Positions 24,786-35,218 of a stretch of DNA of 64,000 nt are shown here, in pieces (the stretch's first letter is position 1; every line of letters starts with the position of its first letter). This stretch comes from VRUE01 sp963704515 (GTDB lineage: Bacteria; Actinomycetota; Thermoleophilia; Solirubrobacterales; 70-9), in the NCBI GenBank assembly GCA_963704515.1, contig OY969913.1, positions 124,001-188,000 of the forward strand. Direction: 5' to 3'. A model generated the notes under the pieces. The model was not told the origin of the DNA. It worked only from the letters and a program-made list of their open reading frames with translations, and did not search any database. The translations under genes were made by a program, and so were the position numbers.

Positions 24786-25955
24786 ATGGCCAACTACACG
24801 CTGAAAGTCCGGCGCTACCAGCCAGAGTCCGGCGAGGGCCCCTACTGGGAGCGGTTCGACGTCGACCTCGACCCCTCGCTCTCGGTGCTCGACGGCCTGC
24901 TGCAGGCCAAGGACCGCGACGACGGCTCGCTCTCCGTGCGCTGCTCCTGCCGCGCCGCGATCTGCGGCTCCTGCGGGATGAAGATCAACGGCCAGTCCGG
25001 GCTCGGCTGCAAGACCCAGATCGGCGAGGCCCAGGAGCTGGCCGAGAAGAAAGCCAGCGTCGGCCCAGACTCCGGCGACGCCCCGGTGATCACCGTCGAG
25101 CCGATGGGGAACATGCCCGTGATCAAGGACCTGATCACCGACATGGAGTCGACGCACTGGACCAAGATCCGTCGCGTCACCCCCTGGCTCCTCCCCCACG
25201 GCGAGCCACCCGAGCGCGAGTACGTGGTCGAGCCCGAGTCGATGATCGACATCACCCAGTCGATGGCCTGCATCCAGTGCGGCGCCTGCGTCTCCTCCTG
25301 CCTCTCGATGGAAGCCGACCCGGACTTCGTCGGCCCGGCGGCGCTGGCCAAGGCCTACCGCTTCGTCGGGGACCCACGCGACGCGGAGAGCAAGGAGCGC
25401 CTCCACGACCTCGCCGAGGACCCGCACGGGATCTACGACTGCACCCACTGCTTCAGCTGCGTCGACGCCTGCCCCAAGGGCGTCGCGCCGATGGATCAGA
25501 TCATGCGCCTGCGCCGCAAGGCCGGCGAGGAGGGGATTCAGGATCCCAACAGCGGGCACGACCATGAGATCGCCTTCGTCAAGATCATCGAGAAGAAGGG
25601 GACGCTGGACGAGTCGATGCTCCCGCAGGAGTCCTTCGCGCCCGGCGTCAAAGGCAAGCTCAAGCCGAGCAAACGGGGGATCACGGAACTGCTCAAGGCG
25701 CTGCCAACGGTGTTTCGTGCCGTCAGGACCGGCAAGGCCCGGCTCAAGTTCATCCCCGGCCTGCACCCGAAGCTCCCCGGCAACGCCATGGAAGAGGTCA
25801 AGGCGATCTACGAGCACGCCGAGGAGCACGGCGAGGAATTCAACCTCTACATCACCGGTGAAGACGAGGACTTCGTCGAACCGGAGCCCGACGAGCCGAC
25901 GGATGAGACCCTGACGGCGGAGGCGGCCGCGGCCGCGGAAAGCGAGGAGTCGTGA
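24786..25955 (+). CDS. sdhB: Succinate dehydrogenase iron-sulfur subunit with long C-terminal extension
   Basis: A 389-residue electron-transfer subunit, well beyond the usual 230-260. The N-terminal 2Fe-2S site is CSCRAAICGSCGMKINGQ with a later Cys in GLGC. Two further clusters follow: CIQCGACVSSC and CTHCFSCVDACPKG. From residue about 245 there is an extension without cysteines (GITELLKALPTVFRAVRTGK, then FIPGLHPKLPG) ending in an acidic tail. This HdrC-like tail and the downstream CCG protein mark a class-E-like complex. It probably docks the membrane-associated SdhE. Confidence 0.92.
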   Translation: MANYTLKVRRYQPESGEGPYWERFDVDLDPSLSVLDGLLQAKDRDDGSLSVRCSCRAAICGSCGMKINGQSGLGCKTQIGEAQELAEKKASVGPDSGDAPVITVEPMGNMPVIKDLITDMESTHWTKIRRVTPWLLPHGEPPEREYVVEPESMIDITQSMACIQCGACVSSCLSMEADPDFVGPAALAKAYRFVGDPRDAESKERLHDLAEDPHGIYDCTHCFSCVDACPKGVAPMDQIMRLRRKAGEEGIQDPNSGHDHEIAFVKIIEKKGTLDESMLPQESFAPGVKGKLKPSKRGITELLKALPTVFRAVRTGKARLKFIPGLHPKLPGNAMEEVKAIYEHAEEHGEEFNLYITGEDEDFVEPEPDEPTDETLTAEAAAAAESEES

Positions 25956-26860
25956 GCGAGCAGATCAAGGTCGCCTACTGGCCCGGCTGCGTCTCGCGCG
26001 GCTTCACCAGCGAGCTGCACGGCTCGATGGCGATCGCCGCCGAGAAGCTCGGCATCGAGCTGATCGAACTGGACCGCGCCAACTGCTGCGGCGCCGGGGT
26101 GATCGCCGAGCACAACCAGGAGCTCGCCGACACGCTCAACGCACGCACCTTCGCCCTCGCCCAGCAGACCGGCCTCTCGATGATGAACATCTGCTCGACC
26201 TGCCAGGGCGCCCAATCCGAGTGCCAGCAGCGGCTCGACGCCGACTCCTCCTACCGCGCCCACATCAACGAGGTGCTCGGCGGCCAGGGCCTCGCCTACG
26301 AGAAGGGCAAGGACGGCTTCACCAACAAGAACTTCCTCTGGCTGCTGGTCGAGGACTACGGCCTCGACCGCCTCGCCGAGAAGGTGACGCGCCCGCTCAG
26401 CGGCCTGCGCGTCGGCCCCTTCTACGGCTGCTACGTCGTACGGCCGAAGGAGCGGCTCGGCTACGACGAGCACCCCGACCGCGACATCTACCTGGAGAAG
26501 GTGATCGAGACGCTCGGCGGCCAGGTCGTCGAGTACGACGGAGCCCGCAAGTGCTGCGGCTTCCCGGTGATCACGATGAACCGCGACACCTCCCTGCGCC
26601 AGGCCGGCACCCACGTCGGCGACGCGATCGACGCCGGCGCCGATTGCCTGGTCACCCCCTGCCCGCTCTGCCACCTGAACCTCGACATGCAGCAGCCCGA
26701 GGCGGCCAAGGTCGTCAACCGCGAGCTCGGCCTCCCGGTCCTCCACCTCCCCCAGCTGGTCTCGCTGGCGCTCGGCGCCGAGCCGAAGCAGCTGGGGATG
26801 AGCAAGCACATCGCTTCGACCAAGCCGGTCGTCGAGCGGTTGGCAGCGGTTCCGGCATAG
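25952..26860 (+). CDS. CCG-domain succinate:quinone reductase subunit SdhE / HdrB-like
   Basis: A 302-residue protein with two cysteine-rich CCG domains: NCCGAGV with PGC near the N-terminus and CSTCQGAQ, then GCYVVRP, RKCCGFPV and CPLCHLNLD. This architecture is shared by HdrB and by SdhE of class E succinate:quinone reductases, where it replaces the haem-containing membrane anchor. No transmembrane helix is evident. It overlaps sdhB by 4 nt. The complex would be haem-free in its anchor; how it meets the membrane is unknown. Confidence 0.85.
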   Translation: MSEQIKVAYWPGCVSRGFTSELHGSMAIAAEKLGIELIELDRANCCGAGVIAEHNQELADTLNARTFALAQQTGLSMMNICSTCQGAQSECQQRLDADSSYRAHINEVLGGQGLAYEKGKDGFTNKNFLWLLVEDYGLDRLAEKVTRPLSGLRVGPFYGCYVVRPKERLGYDEHPDRDIYLEKVIETLGGQVVEYDGARKCCGFPVITMNRDTSLRQAGTHVGDAIDAGADCLVTPCPLCHLNLDMQQPEAAKVVNRELGLPVLHLPQLVSLALGAEPKQLGMSKHIASTKPVVERLAAVPA

Positions 26861-26879
26861 ACGAAACCGTGGTGGCCGC

Positions 26880-26936
26880 GTGCGTCAGGGTCTGCGGACG
26901 CGCTTCGCGCTTGAGTGTCCGCAGACCCTGACGCAC
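26880..26936. repeat. Long perfect inverted repeat downstream of sdh operon
   Basis: Two perfect 20-bp arms (26880-26899 and 26917-26936) enclose a 17-nt loop. It lies between the convergent sdhE and antiporter genes. No T-run follows, so it is not a canonical terminator, but it could act as one or as an mRNA 3' stabiliser. It resembles in size the palindromes inside coding regions at 11209 and 49348. Confidence 0.8.
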
Positions 26937-26967
26937 ACGCCCCTTCCAATTCGAATTCGCGAACGAG

Positions 26968-28182
26968 TCAGGCCGAATGCTCTTGATTTGAGCTTTGGAG
27001 GCCGACGCGACGCGCCAGCCACTGGGCGCCGACGGTGTCGGTGAGGCCGTGGGCGACGATCGAGGTGATGATCGCGATCGCGGCGACGTCGAAGATCAGG
27101 GCGTGGTCGTCGACGTTCGACTTGAGCACGAAGAGGGCGAAGAGCATCGAGGCGACGCCCTTGGGGCCGAACCAGGCCATGAACGTCTTCTGTGGGCGCG
27201 GGATGCCGGTATTGATGAAGGAGAGCATCACCGCCGCCGGGCGGGCGACGATCAGGGCGAAGACGACGAAGAGGACCAGCGGCGGGATGCTGTGGTGGAA
27301 GCCGGTGGCGACGATCAGCGCCCCGAAGACGAAGAAGGTGAGCACCTGCAGAATCGCGCTGGTGTTCTCGGCGAACTCGATGAAGCCGGGTGGCACCTCT
27401 TTCTCGGTGGCGCCCAGGGCGATGCCGCAGACGAAGGCCGCGATCAGGCCGTTGCCGATCGTCACGTCGGCGAAGCCGAAGGCGAAGAGGGCGAAGCCGA
27501 TCGAGTAGATCCCCTCGTAGCGGGCCGTCAGGCCGCCGCCCGGCAGGTGATGGTGCAGCCGCCCGCCGAGCACCCCGAGGCCGACCCCGACCAGGCCGCC
27601 GAAGAGCGCTTCGCCGAAGAGCTTGGCCGCTTCGCCGCCGGGGTTGCCGCCCGGCGAGGCGAGCACCAGGAAGAAGAGCACGAAGGGCAGCGCCAGGCCG
27701 TCGTTGAGGCCGGACTCGAGGTTGAGCGTGTGGCGCACCGAGGCGGGCACGATCCGCGAGGTGACGACCGCCGAGGTGACCACCGGGTCGGTCGGCGAGA
27801 GCACCGCGCCGAGCAGCAGCGCCTCGGCCCAGCTGAGGTCCGGGAAGAGCGCCTTGGCGGCCAGGCCGAGCAGCGCCATGGTGATCGGCATCGCGATCAC
27901 CAGCGCCCGCGCCACCGGGCTCCAGTGGCGGGCGAGCAGCTCGCGCTCGACGAACATCCCGTCGGAGAAGAGGGTGAGGATCAGGGCCAGCTCGACCAGC
28001 TCGACGATCGACTCCGAGGTGGCGTCGACTTCGACCGCGCCCACCGCGGCCAGCACGATCCCCAGCGCCACCGAGAGCACCGAGGCCGAGAGCACCGTCC
28101 CCCGCATCACCCCGGAGAGCGCCGCGACCACCGTCAGCAGCCCCCCGAAGATCAAAACGGCGTCGCCGAAGCTGAGATCCAT
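26968..28182 (-). CDS. Cation:proton antiporter, CPA1/NhaP type
   Basis: A 404-residue membrane protein with about twelve hydrophobic segments. The functional region AVLSPTDPVVTSAVVTSRIV and LNLESGLNDGLALPFVLFFL hold the conserved Asp residues of CPA1 antiporters (TDP and ND motifs). It exchanges Na+ or K+ for H+. No C-terminal regulatory domain is present; the protein ends shortly after the last helix. It stands alone between sdh and asd. Confidence 0.9.
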   Translation of the reverse strand: MDLSFGDAVLIFGGLLTVVAALSGVMRGTVLSASVLSVALGIVLAAVGAVEVDATSESIVELVELALILTLFSDGMFVERELLARHWSPVARALVIAMPITMALLGLAAKALFPDLSWAEALLLGAVLSPTDPVVTSAVVTSRIVPASVRHTLNLESGLNDGLALPFVLFFLVLASPGGNPGGEAAKLFGEALFGGLVGVGLGVLGGRLHHHLPGGGLTARYEGIYSIGFALFAFGFADVTIGNGLIAAFVCGIALGATEKEVPPGFIEFAENTSAILQVLTFFVFGALIVATGFHHSIPPLVLFVVFALIVARPAAVMLSFINTGIPRPQKTFMAWFGPKGVASMLFALFVLKSNVDDHALIFDVAAIAIITSIVAHGLTDTVGAQWLARRVGLQSSNQEHSA

Positions 28183-28215
28183 GGGAGGGGAACCTAGAGC
28201 AGCGGTCCGACTGGA

Positions 28216-29237
28216 TCAGCCGAGCAGGTTGCGCTCGATGAGCAATTCTGCAACCTGCACGGCGTTGGTCGCGGCGCCCTTGCGCAGGTTGTCGCCGGCG
28301 ACCCAGAGGTTGAGGGTGCGCTCCTCGCCGGGGTCGCGGCGCACTCTGCCGACGAGCACCTCGTCGCGGCCGGCGGCGTCGATCGCCATCGGGTAGGCGC
28401 CGGCCGCCGGCTCATCGACGACGATCACCCCCGGCGCCTGGGCGAGCAGGGCGCGGCAATCGTCCGGCGAGAGGTCCTCGCGGGTGCGGACGTTGACCGA
28501 CTCCGAGTGGCCGCTGACCACGGGCACCCGGGCGCAGGTCGCGGAAATCGAGACCTCCTCGCCGAAGCCGAGGATCTTGCGCGTCTCGGCCATCACCTTG
28601 CGCTCCTCGGTGGTGTAGTCGTCGCCGTCCTTGAAGACCTCGACCTGGGGCAGGACGTTGAAGGCGATCTGGTGCGGGTAGACCTGCGGTGCGGGCGGAT
28701 CTTCCCCGGCCAGGATCGCCCGCGATTGGGCCAACAGCTCCTCGATCGCCCGCTGGCCGGTACCGGAGACGGCCTGGTAGCTGGAGACGACGATCCGCTC
28801 GAGGCCCACCGCGCGGTGGATCGGCGCCAGCGCCATCATCGCCACCATCGTCGTGCAGTTGGGGTTGGCGACGATCCCCTCGTGCGCGTCCGCCGCCTCC
28901 GGGTTGACCCCCGCGACCACCAGCGGCACGTTCTCGTGCATGCGCCAGTAGCTGGTGTTGTCGACCACCACGGCGCCGGCCTCGACCAGCCGCGGGGCCC
29001 ACTCGGAGCTGACCGCGCCGCCGGCCGAGGAGAGCACCAGGTCGAGCCCCTGGATCGTCTCCGCGCTCAGCGGCCTGCAGGTGAGGACCGAGCCGTTCCA
29101 CTCGATCTCGCGTCCGGCGGAGCGCTCCGAGGCGAAGGGCACGACCTCCGAGGCGGGAAACTCGCGTTCGGCGAGCACCCCGAGGATGGTCGAGCCGACG
29201 GCGCCGGTGGCGCCCAGCACTCCGACCCGGTAGCCGC

Positions 29238-29241
<4 letters not shown>
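28216..29241 (-). CDS. asd: Aspartate-semialdehyde dehydrogenase
   Basis: A 341-residue NADP enzyme reducing aspartyl phosphate to the semialdehyde for lysine, threonine, methionine and diaminopimelate. It shows VGVLGATGAVGSTILGVLAE, the catalytic Cys in VANPNCTTMVAMMAL, SSYQAVSGTGQRAIEEL and the later active-site His in PVVSGHSESVNV. GTG 29241 overlaps the TGA of lysC by 4 nt, so the operon is lysC-asd with coupled translation. Confidence 0.96.
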
Positions 29242-30539
<1,298 letters not shown>

Positions 30540-30578
30540 CGACGGTTGAGGATAGTCGCGCGGACCTGCCGCCGAGCG

Positions 30579-30815
30579 CTACTCGCCGCCGCCGCCGAGG
30601 TTGCCGAGCATCGCGTGCTCGGCCATGCGGATCAGCCCGAGGGCCATGTGGGGGCGCATGTCACTGGTCCGCACCCGGACGTGGGACCCGTGCGGGCCGA
30701 CGACCTCGACGATCGTGCAGACGTCGCCGATCTGGCAGTCCTCACCGTAATCGGCTTCCAGCGCCTCCATCTGGGCGGTCACCACCTGCCCCATCTTGCT
30801 CTGGTCGATTGGCAT
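30579..30815 (-). CDS. Small conserved protein, unknown function
   Basis: A 78-residue acidic protein: DQSKMGQVVTAQMEALEADY, then GDVCTIVEVVGPHGSHVRVR and GLIRMAEHAM. It appears beta-rich in the middle. ATG 30815 is preferred over an upstream in-frame ATG because TAGTCT lies eight bases upstream (30824-30829), typical of this genome. It sits upstream of lysC on the same strand but is separated from it by its own promoter-like signal. Confidence 0.6.
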   Translation of the reverse strand: MPIDQSKMGQVVTAQMEALEADYGEDCQIGDVCTIVEVVGPHGSHVRVRTSDMRPHMALGLIRMAEHAMLGNLGGGGE

Positions 30816-30896
30816 CGCCGTGGAGACTACATGTGCGCCGCCTGTGTGCACGAGATCACACTACGACAGCGGGCAACCGGTGGACGATGACGGCTG

Positions 30897-33029
30897 ATGT
30901 TCGATGCCCTCGCCCGCCTCGCCGACGGCAACGCCCGCCGCATCGGCCTGATCGCGATCGCCTTCTTCCTGCTCGCCGGGGCGCTGGGCGGCTCGGTCGC
31001 CAGCCGGCTCGACCCCTATGGCGCCGACGACCCGGCGACCGAGGCCGTGAAGGCGAGGCAGCGGCTGGAGGATGCCGGCCTGCGCGAGCCGGCGGTGCTC
31101 GCCGTGGTCGAGAACGCTCCGCTCGCCGCTCCGGCGACGCGAGCGCGGGTCGAGGCGCTGGAGCGCAGCGTGCGCCGCCGTCCTGGGGTCAACTCGGTCA
31201 CCGGGTACTACGACACCCGCTCCCCCGTCTTCGTCTCCCGCGACCGCCGCGCCACCTACTTCGCGGTCACCCTGCACACCACCGGCGACAAGCGCTGGCA
31301 GGAAGAGGCCGCCGACATCGCCGATTCGCTCTCTTCCCACCCAGGCGTCGTGGTCGGCGGCGCCGCCATCGCCCAGGAGCAGGTCAACAAGCAGGTCGAG
31401 AAGGACCTGCGAATGGCCGAGATGCTCGCCTTCCCCCTCCTCTTCCTGCTCTCGCTGCTCTTCTTCCGCAGCCTCATCGCCGCGCTGCTGCCGCCGATGA
31501 TCGGCGGCCTGGCGATCGTCGGCACCTTCCTGATCCTCCGCATCGCCAGCGAATTCGGCTCGATCTCGATCTTCGCCCTCAACCTGACCACCGCGCTGGG
31601 GCTGGGCCTGGCGATCGACTACAGCCTCTTCATCGTCTCCCGCTACCGCGAGGAGATCGCCGTCGACGGCCCGGGCCTGGCGGCGATGCGGCGGGTGCTG
31701 GCGACCGCCGGGCGCACCGTCTTCTTCTCCTCGCTGACGGTCGCCGCGGCACTCGCCTCGCTGCTCGTCTTCCCGCAGCGCTTCCTCTACTCGATGGGCC
31801 TCGGCGGCGCCCTGGTGGCGCTCTTCGCGGCGCTGATCTCGCTGACCGTGCTGCCCGCCGTGCTGACCCTGCTCGGCGGCCGGGTAAACGCCCTTGCGCC
31901 AAAGTTCCTCCAGCGCCGTGCCGAGGCCGACGCGCGACCCGACGAGAGCGGCTTCTGGTACCGACTCTCGCGCTTCGTCATGCGGCGGCCCGTGCCGGTG
32001 GCGACGCTCAGCGGACTGCTCCTGATCGTCATGGGGCTGCCCTTCTTCGGAATCAAGTTCGACACCGTCGACGCGACCGTGCTGCCGAAGTCGGCCAGCG
32101 CCCGCCAGGCCTACGACGTCGTCAACGCGGAGTTCCCCCCCTTCCACGAAGCGCCGATCTGGATCGACGTCGAAGGCGGTGGGCCGGCCGCGGCCGCGCG
32201 CTTCGCGGCGCGCGTCCGCCGGGTCGACGGCGTCGCCGAAGTCGCCCCGCCGCGGAAGCTGCGCGACGGGGTCACGGCGATCGAAGCGATCTCGGCGCAC
32301 CCCTTCATCGCCGAAGCCAGCCAGTCGACGGTGCGGGCGATCCGCGCCCTGCGCCCGCCGCCCGGCGCCACCACGCTGGTCGGTGGCGGCACAGCGGACT
32401 TCATCGACCTGCAGGCCAGCCTCAGCCGTCACCTGCCGATCGTGCTCGCGATCATCGTCATCGCGACGCTGACGATTCTCTTCCTGATGACCGGCTCGGT
32501 GGTGCTGCCCGTCAAGTCGCTGCTGATGAACTTCCTCAACCTCAGCGCCGTCTTCGGCCTGCTCGTGCTGATCTTCCAGGACGGGCGGTTCGAAGGACTT
32601 CTCAACTACTCGAGCCCGGGCGCGATCGAGCAGACGATGCCGATCCTGCTCTTCGCCGTCGCCTTCGGCCTCTCCACCGACTACGCCGTCTTCCTCCTCT
32701 CGCGGATCAAGGAGGCGCGCGACAACGGCGCCTCGGATTCCGAGTGCGTGGCGATCGGCCTGGAGCGCACCGGCCGCATCGTCACCGCCGCCGCCCTGCT
32801 CTTCGCCGTCGCGATGGGCGCCTTCGCCACCTCGCAGATCATCTTCATCAAGGAGAACGGGGTGGGAACGGCGCTGGCGGTCCTGATCGACGCCAGCATC
32901 ATCCGCGCCCTCCTCGTCCCCTCCCTGATGGAGCTGCTCGGCAAGTGGAACTGGTGGGCGCCGGCGCCATTGCGCCGGTTGCATGACCGGTTCGGGATTC
33001 GGGAGACGCCGGTACTCGAAGAGGGGTAG
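30897..33029 (+). CDS. MMPL-family RND-type transporter
   Basis: A 710-residue second MMPL protein, with the same two-cluster layout as the one at 6770-8968. The motifs are LGLAIDYSLFIVSRYREEIA and FGLSTDYAVFLLSRIKEARD. Periplasmic domains span about residues 40-165 and 375-500. The C-terminus ends MELLGKWNWWAP, like its paralogue (KLLGEWNWWMP). No regulator is adjacent. It ends exactly at the left edge of palindromic element copy 2. Probably a lipid or drug exporter. Confidence 0.9.
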   Translation: MFDALARLADGNARRIGLIAIAFFLLAGALGGSVASRLDPYGADDPATEAVKARQRLEDAGLREPAVLAVVENAPLAAPATRARVEALERSVRRRPGVNSVTGYYDTRSPVFVSRDRRATYFAVTLHTTGDKRWQEEAADIADSLSSHPGVVVGGAAIAQEQVNKQVEKDLRMAEMLAFPLLFLLSLLFFRSLIAALLPPMIGGLAIVGTFLILRIASEFGSISIFALNLTTALGLGLAIDYSLFIVSRYREEIAVDGPGLAAMRRVLATAGRTVFFSSLTVAAALASLLVFPQRFLYSMGLGGALVALFAALISLTVLPAVLTLLGGRVNALAPKFLQRRAEADARPDESGFWYRLSRFVMRRPVPVATLSGLLLIVMGLPFFGIKFDTVDATVLPKSASARQAYDVVNAEFPPFHEAPIWIDVEGGGPAAAARFAARVRRVDGVAEVAPPRKLRDGVTAIEAISAHPFIAEASQSTVRAIRALRPPPGATTLVGGGTADFIDLQASLSRHLPIVLAIIVIATLTILFLMTGSVVLPVKSLLMNFLNLSAVFGLLVLIFQDGRFEGLLNYSSPGAIEQTMPILLFAVAFGLSTDYAVFLLSRIKEARDNGASDSECVAIGLERTGRIVTAAALLFAVAMGAFATSQIIFIKENGVGTALAVLIDASIIRALLVPSLMELLGKWNWWAPAPLRRLHDRFGIRETPVLEEG

Positions 33030-33140
33030 GGCGGTTGGGGTGGGTCTCCGCTTAACTTTTTCGGTGGAGAGGGGTCAGGCTGGCGCCTCGCGACTCACGA
33101 CGAAAAAGTACAAGACGCTCCGACCCACCCCAACCGCCCT
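33028..33140. repeat. Palindromic element with conserved 75-nt core (copy 2)
   Basis: Perfect 19-bp inverted arms (33028-33046 and 33122-33140) flank a 75-nt core that matches copy 1 (21619-21693) at 69 of 75 positions. All six differences are transitions. The arms differ from those of copy 1. The element lies between convergent MMPL and DUF202 genes and overlaps the last two bases of the MMPL stop. Confidence 0.9.
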
Positions 33141-33160
33141 TCTCCGGGACGAGAAAGGCC

Positions 33161-33532
33161 TCAGTCGAGCAGGATCAGGACCGCGGTGAGTATGCCGAGG
33201 GCGATGCCGCCTGTGGCTAGAGCTTGTAGGAGACGGTATGAGGGTTCTGGGAAACGGCCGCTTTCGAGCACGCGGTCGACCGTGGTCCGGCGTGCGCTGC
33301 CGTAGCTCATTGCCAGGATGCCCCAGATGGCAAAACCGACCCCGGCCACCAAATAGGGCCAGCGCAGTGAACTGTTGTTGAGCTCGGGCACAACCCTGCC
33401 GACTCCCAGTGCTACGGCGAGGGCCGTTAGTCCTGTGCGCCACCAGGCGAGCTCGGTGCGCTCGTTGGCGAGCAGAGTGCGGCGAGTGGCGTCCGCCACC
33501 TCTGCGGCATGTGCTTCGGTGTCATCCACCAA
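33161..33532 (-). CDS. DUF202 family membrane protein
   Basis: A 123-residue protein with three membrane segments. The family signature LLANERTELAWWRTGLTALAVALG lies near residues 20-43. Further helices are PYLVAGVGFAIWGILAMSYG and a C-terminal LLQALATGGIALGILTAVLI. DUF202 proteins have no settled function. The gene overlaps the upstream phosphoesterase gene by 11 nt, so it is cotranscribed with it and may share its predicted phosphate control. Confidence 0.82.
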   Translation of the reverse strand: MVDDTEAHAAEVADATRRTLLANERTELAWWRTGLTALAVALGVGRVVPELNNSSLRWPYLVAGVGFAIWGILAMSYGSARRTTVDRVLESGRFPEPSYRLLQALATGGIALGILTAVLILLD

Positions 33533-35045
33533 GGTTGAAGACGGTGCTGTCGAACGCCGTCAATCCCGGTTCTGCCGCGTAGCCGAGCGGGGCGACGCCG
33601 AGGAGTTCCTCGACGCTTAGAAGGAAGGAGAAGTGGTTGTAGTAGCCGGTTTCGTTGCTGCTGTTCGGTTCGACGAAGGGTGAGAGCAGGAGCATGCCGA
33701 CGCGGCCGCCGCCACCGGTTTCCTTGACCGGCGTGTTGGTCGTCGCCGGTGGGGTGACGGCGGGCGGCAGGTTGGGGTATTCGGGGGGCGAGCAGCAGGC
33801 GCTGGTGTCGGGTTCCGGCTCCCCCTGCGGCGCCTGGGCGGAGACGATCGCGATCAGGCCGCCTTTCTTGTAGGCGTCGGAGGCTTCGATCTCGGGGACG
33901 ACCGTTTCAAGGAAGGGCTGCGCGGCGGCGAGGCCCGCCGGCCTTTCCGGTTCACAGGGCTCTTCGCTCCCGTCTTCGCAGGCGCCCGGCACGAGGTATG
34001 AGAGCGACGGCGTGCTCTCCTCCTTCTTCAGGTCGAGTTCGAGCTGATCGAGGCCGGTGACGCACCCTGCGCAGGCCGGTTCGTCGATCAGCGAGTGGAA
34101 GAAGGCGAACGGATTGCGCCAGGCCGGCGATGGTTCCCCCACGTACGCCTTCCAGGTCTTCTTGACCGTGGTCAACTCGGCGGGCAGGGTTTCGACTTCG
34201 GCCGAGTAGACGCAGCCTTCGCCTTCCACCTGGCCGGTGACGCTGAGCGTGCCCGGTTCGACGTCCTTGTATTCGGGGCAGTTGGCCGCGGTCGCCGGGT
34301 TCGGTCCCTGGCCGGAGATCAGGGCGATCTCGTTCGCCAGGTCGCCCTGGGTGACCGCGTAGTAGTTGCTCAGCAGCTCGCCTTTTTCGCGCAGCGTCTT
34401 CGCCAGATATGGGGCCGGCGAGCTTTCGCCGTAAGTGGCTTCATAGCCGTTGTCGCCAAGCACGATCAGGAAGACGTGGGAGATCGGCGGCAGGACTTCT
34501 TCTTCGGGGAGTTCAAGCGGAGGCTTTTCGGGCGGCGGCGTGGTCGCTGGGAGTTCTTCCGGAGGCAGCGACGCGGGCAGCGCTTCTTCGGCGATCGGCG
34601 CACTGGACGTCGCCGCGGGTTCCACCGGTTCGCTTTCTTCTTCTTCGGGCTCGGCGGCGATCGGTGCCGGCTCGGACCCGGTGTAGAGGACGATCGGCGC
34701 GATCCCGGCGCTATGCGCAGCCGGCCCGGTGGCGCCGCCGAGCAGCACGCCGAAGGCGAGCAGCGCCATCACCGCGACCGCCGCGGTGCGCGGCTCGGGC
34801 ATGTAGCGACGCAGCGGGTCCCCGTCCTCGACATCCGCGACGAGCCCCTCCTCGGCGGCGGCTGACGCCGCGGCTTGCTCGGGCGACACGACCGAGAGCC
34901 ACCCGGCGACCGCCGCCGGCAGCGGCCCACGGCGCTCGCCGCAGGCGAGGCAGTAGCGCTGATCGGCAGCCAGACCCTCGCCGCAGGCGGGGCAGCGCGA
35001 GGCGTGGGGGCCGCTCAGACCGTCGTCGTCGCTGGAGATCGCCAC
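33522..35045 (-). CDS. Membrane-anchored phosphoesterase-like protein with zinc ribbon
   Basis: A 507-residue protein with an unusual build. An N-terminal zinc ribbon (Cys18, 21, 32, 35 in CPACGEGLAADQRYCLACG) faces the cytoplasm, one membrane helix follows (residues 87-105), then a Pro/Glu linker, then an exported phosphoesterase/acid-phosphatase-like domain (HVFLIVLGDNGYEATYG, NYYAVTQGDLANEIALISGQ, GGRVGMLLLSPFVEPNS). The usual metal-binding Glu appears replaced by Asp-Asn, so activity is uncertain. Start is GTG. A PHO box (35077-35098) precedes it, linking it to phosphate starvation. Confidence 0.75.
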   Translation of the reverse strand: MAISSDDDGLSGPHASRCPACGEGLAADQRYCLACGERRGPLPAAVAGWLSVVSPEQAAASAAAEEGLVADVEDGDPLRRYMPEPRTAAVAVMALLAFGVLLGGATGPAAHSAGIAPIVLYTGSEPAPIAAEPEEEESEPVEPAATSSAPIAEEALPASLPPEELPATTPPPEKPPLELPEEEVLPPISHVFLIVLGDNGYEATYGESSPAPYLAKTLREKGELLSNYYAVTQGDLANEIALISGQGPNPATAANCPEYKDVEPGTLSVTGQVEGEGCVYSAEVETLPAELTTVKKTWKAYVGEPSPAWRNPFAFFHSLIDEPACAGCVTGLDQLELDLKKEESTPSLSYLVPGACEDGSEEPCEPERPAGLAAAQPFLETVVPEIEASDAYKKGGLIAIVSAQAPQGEPEPDTSACCSPPEYPNLPPAVTPPATTNTPVKETGGGGRVGMLLLSPFVEPNSSNETGYYNHFSFLLSVEELLGVAPLGYAAEPGLTAFDSTVFNLGG

Positions 35046-35076
35046 CGACCTGAAGTCTCGCGCCGCGAGATCGCAG

Positions 35077-35098
35077 AAATGTGACTCAAGTGTGAAAG
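35077..35098 (-). promoter_or_regulatory. PHO box upstream of phosphoesterase gene
   Basis: On the minus strand CTTTCACACTT and GAGTCACATTT form two 11-nt direct repeat units, each with the TCACA core. The pattern equals that of the repeats between pstS and pstC. Predicted PhoP site, 32 nt before the GTG. Confidence 0.6.
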
Positions 35099-35120
35099 GC
35101 GTGACTGCGACGCGTCCGCC

Positions 35121-35142
35121 TTTTCACAACACCGAAACATTT
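35121..35142 (+). promoter_or_regulatory. PHO box upstream of zinc-ribbon gene
   Basis: TTTTCACAACA and CCGAAACATTT form two 11-nt direct repeat units, nearly the same as TTTTCACAGGA-TTGAAACAACT upstream of pstS. It lies about 77 nt before the ATG of the divergent zinc-ribbon gene. Confidence 0.6.
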
Positions 35143-35218
35143 TCGGCTGCCCTGGCGACGACTATGTGTCCGGTCGCGCGCCCGCTGGTCAGCCGTACGG
35201 GTCGCCCGGCGAACGCAC

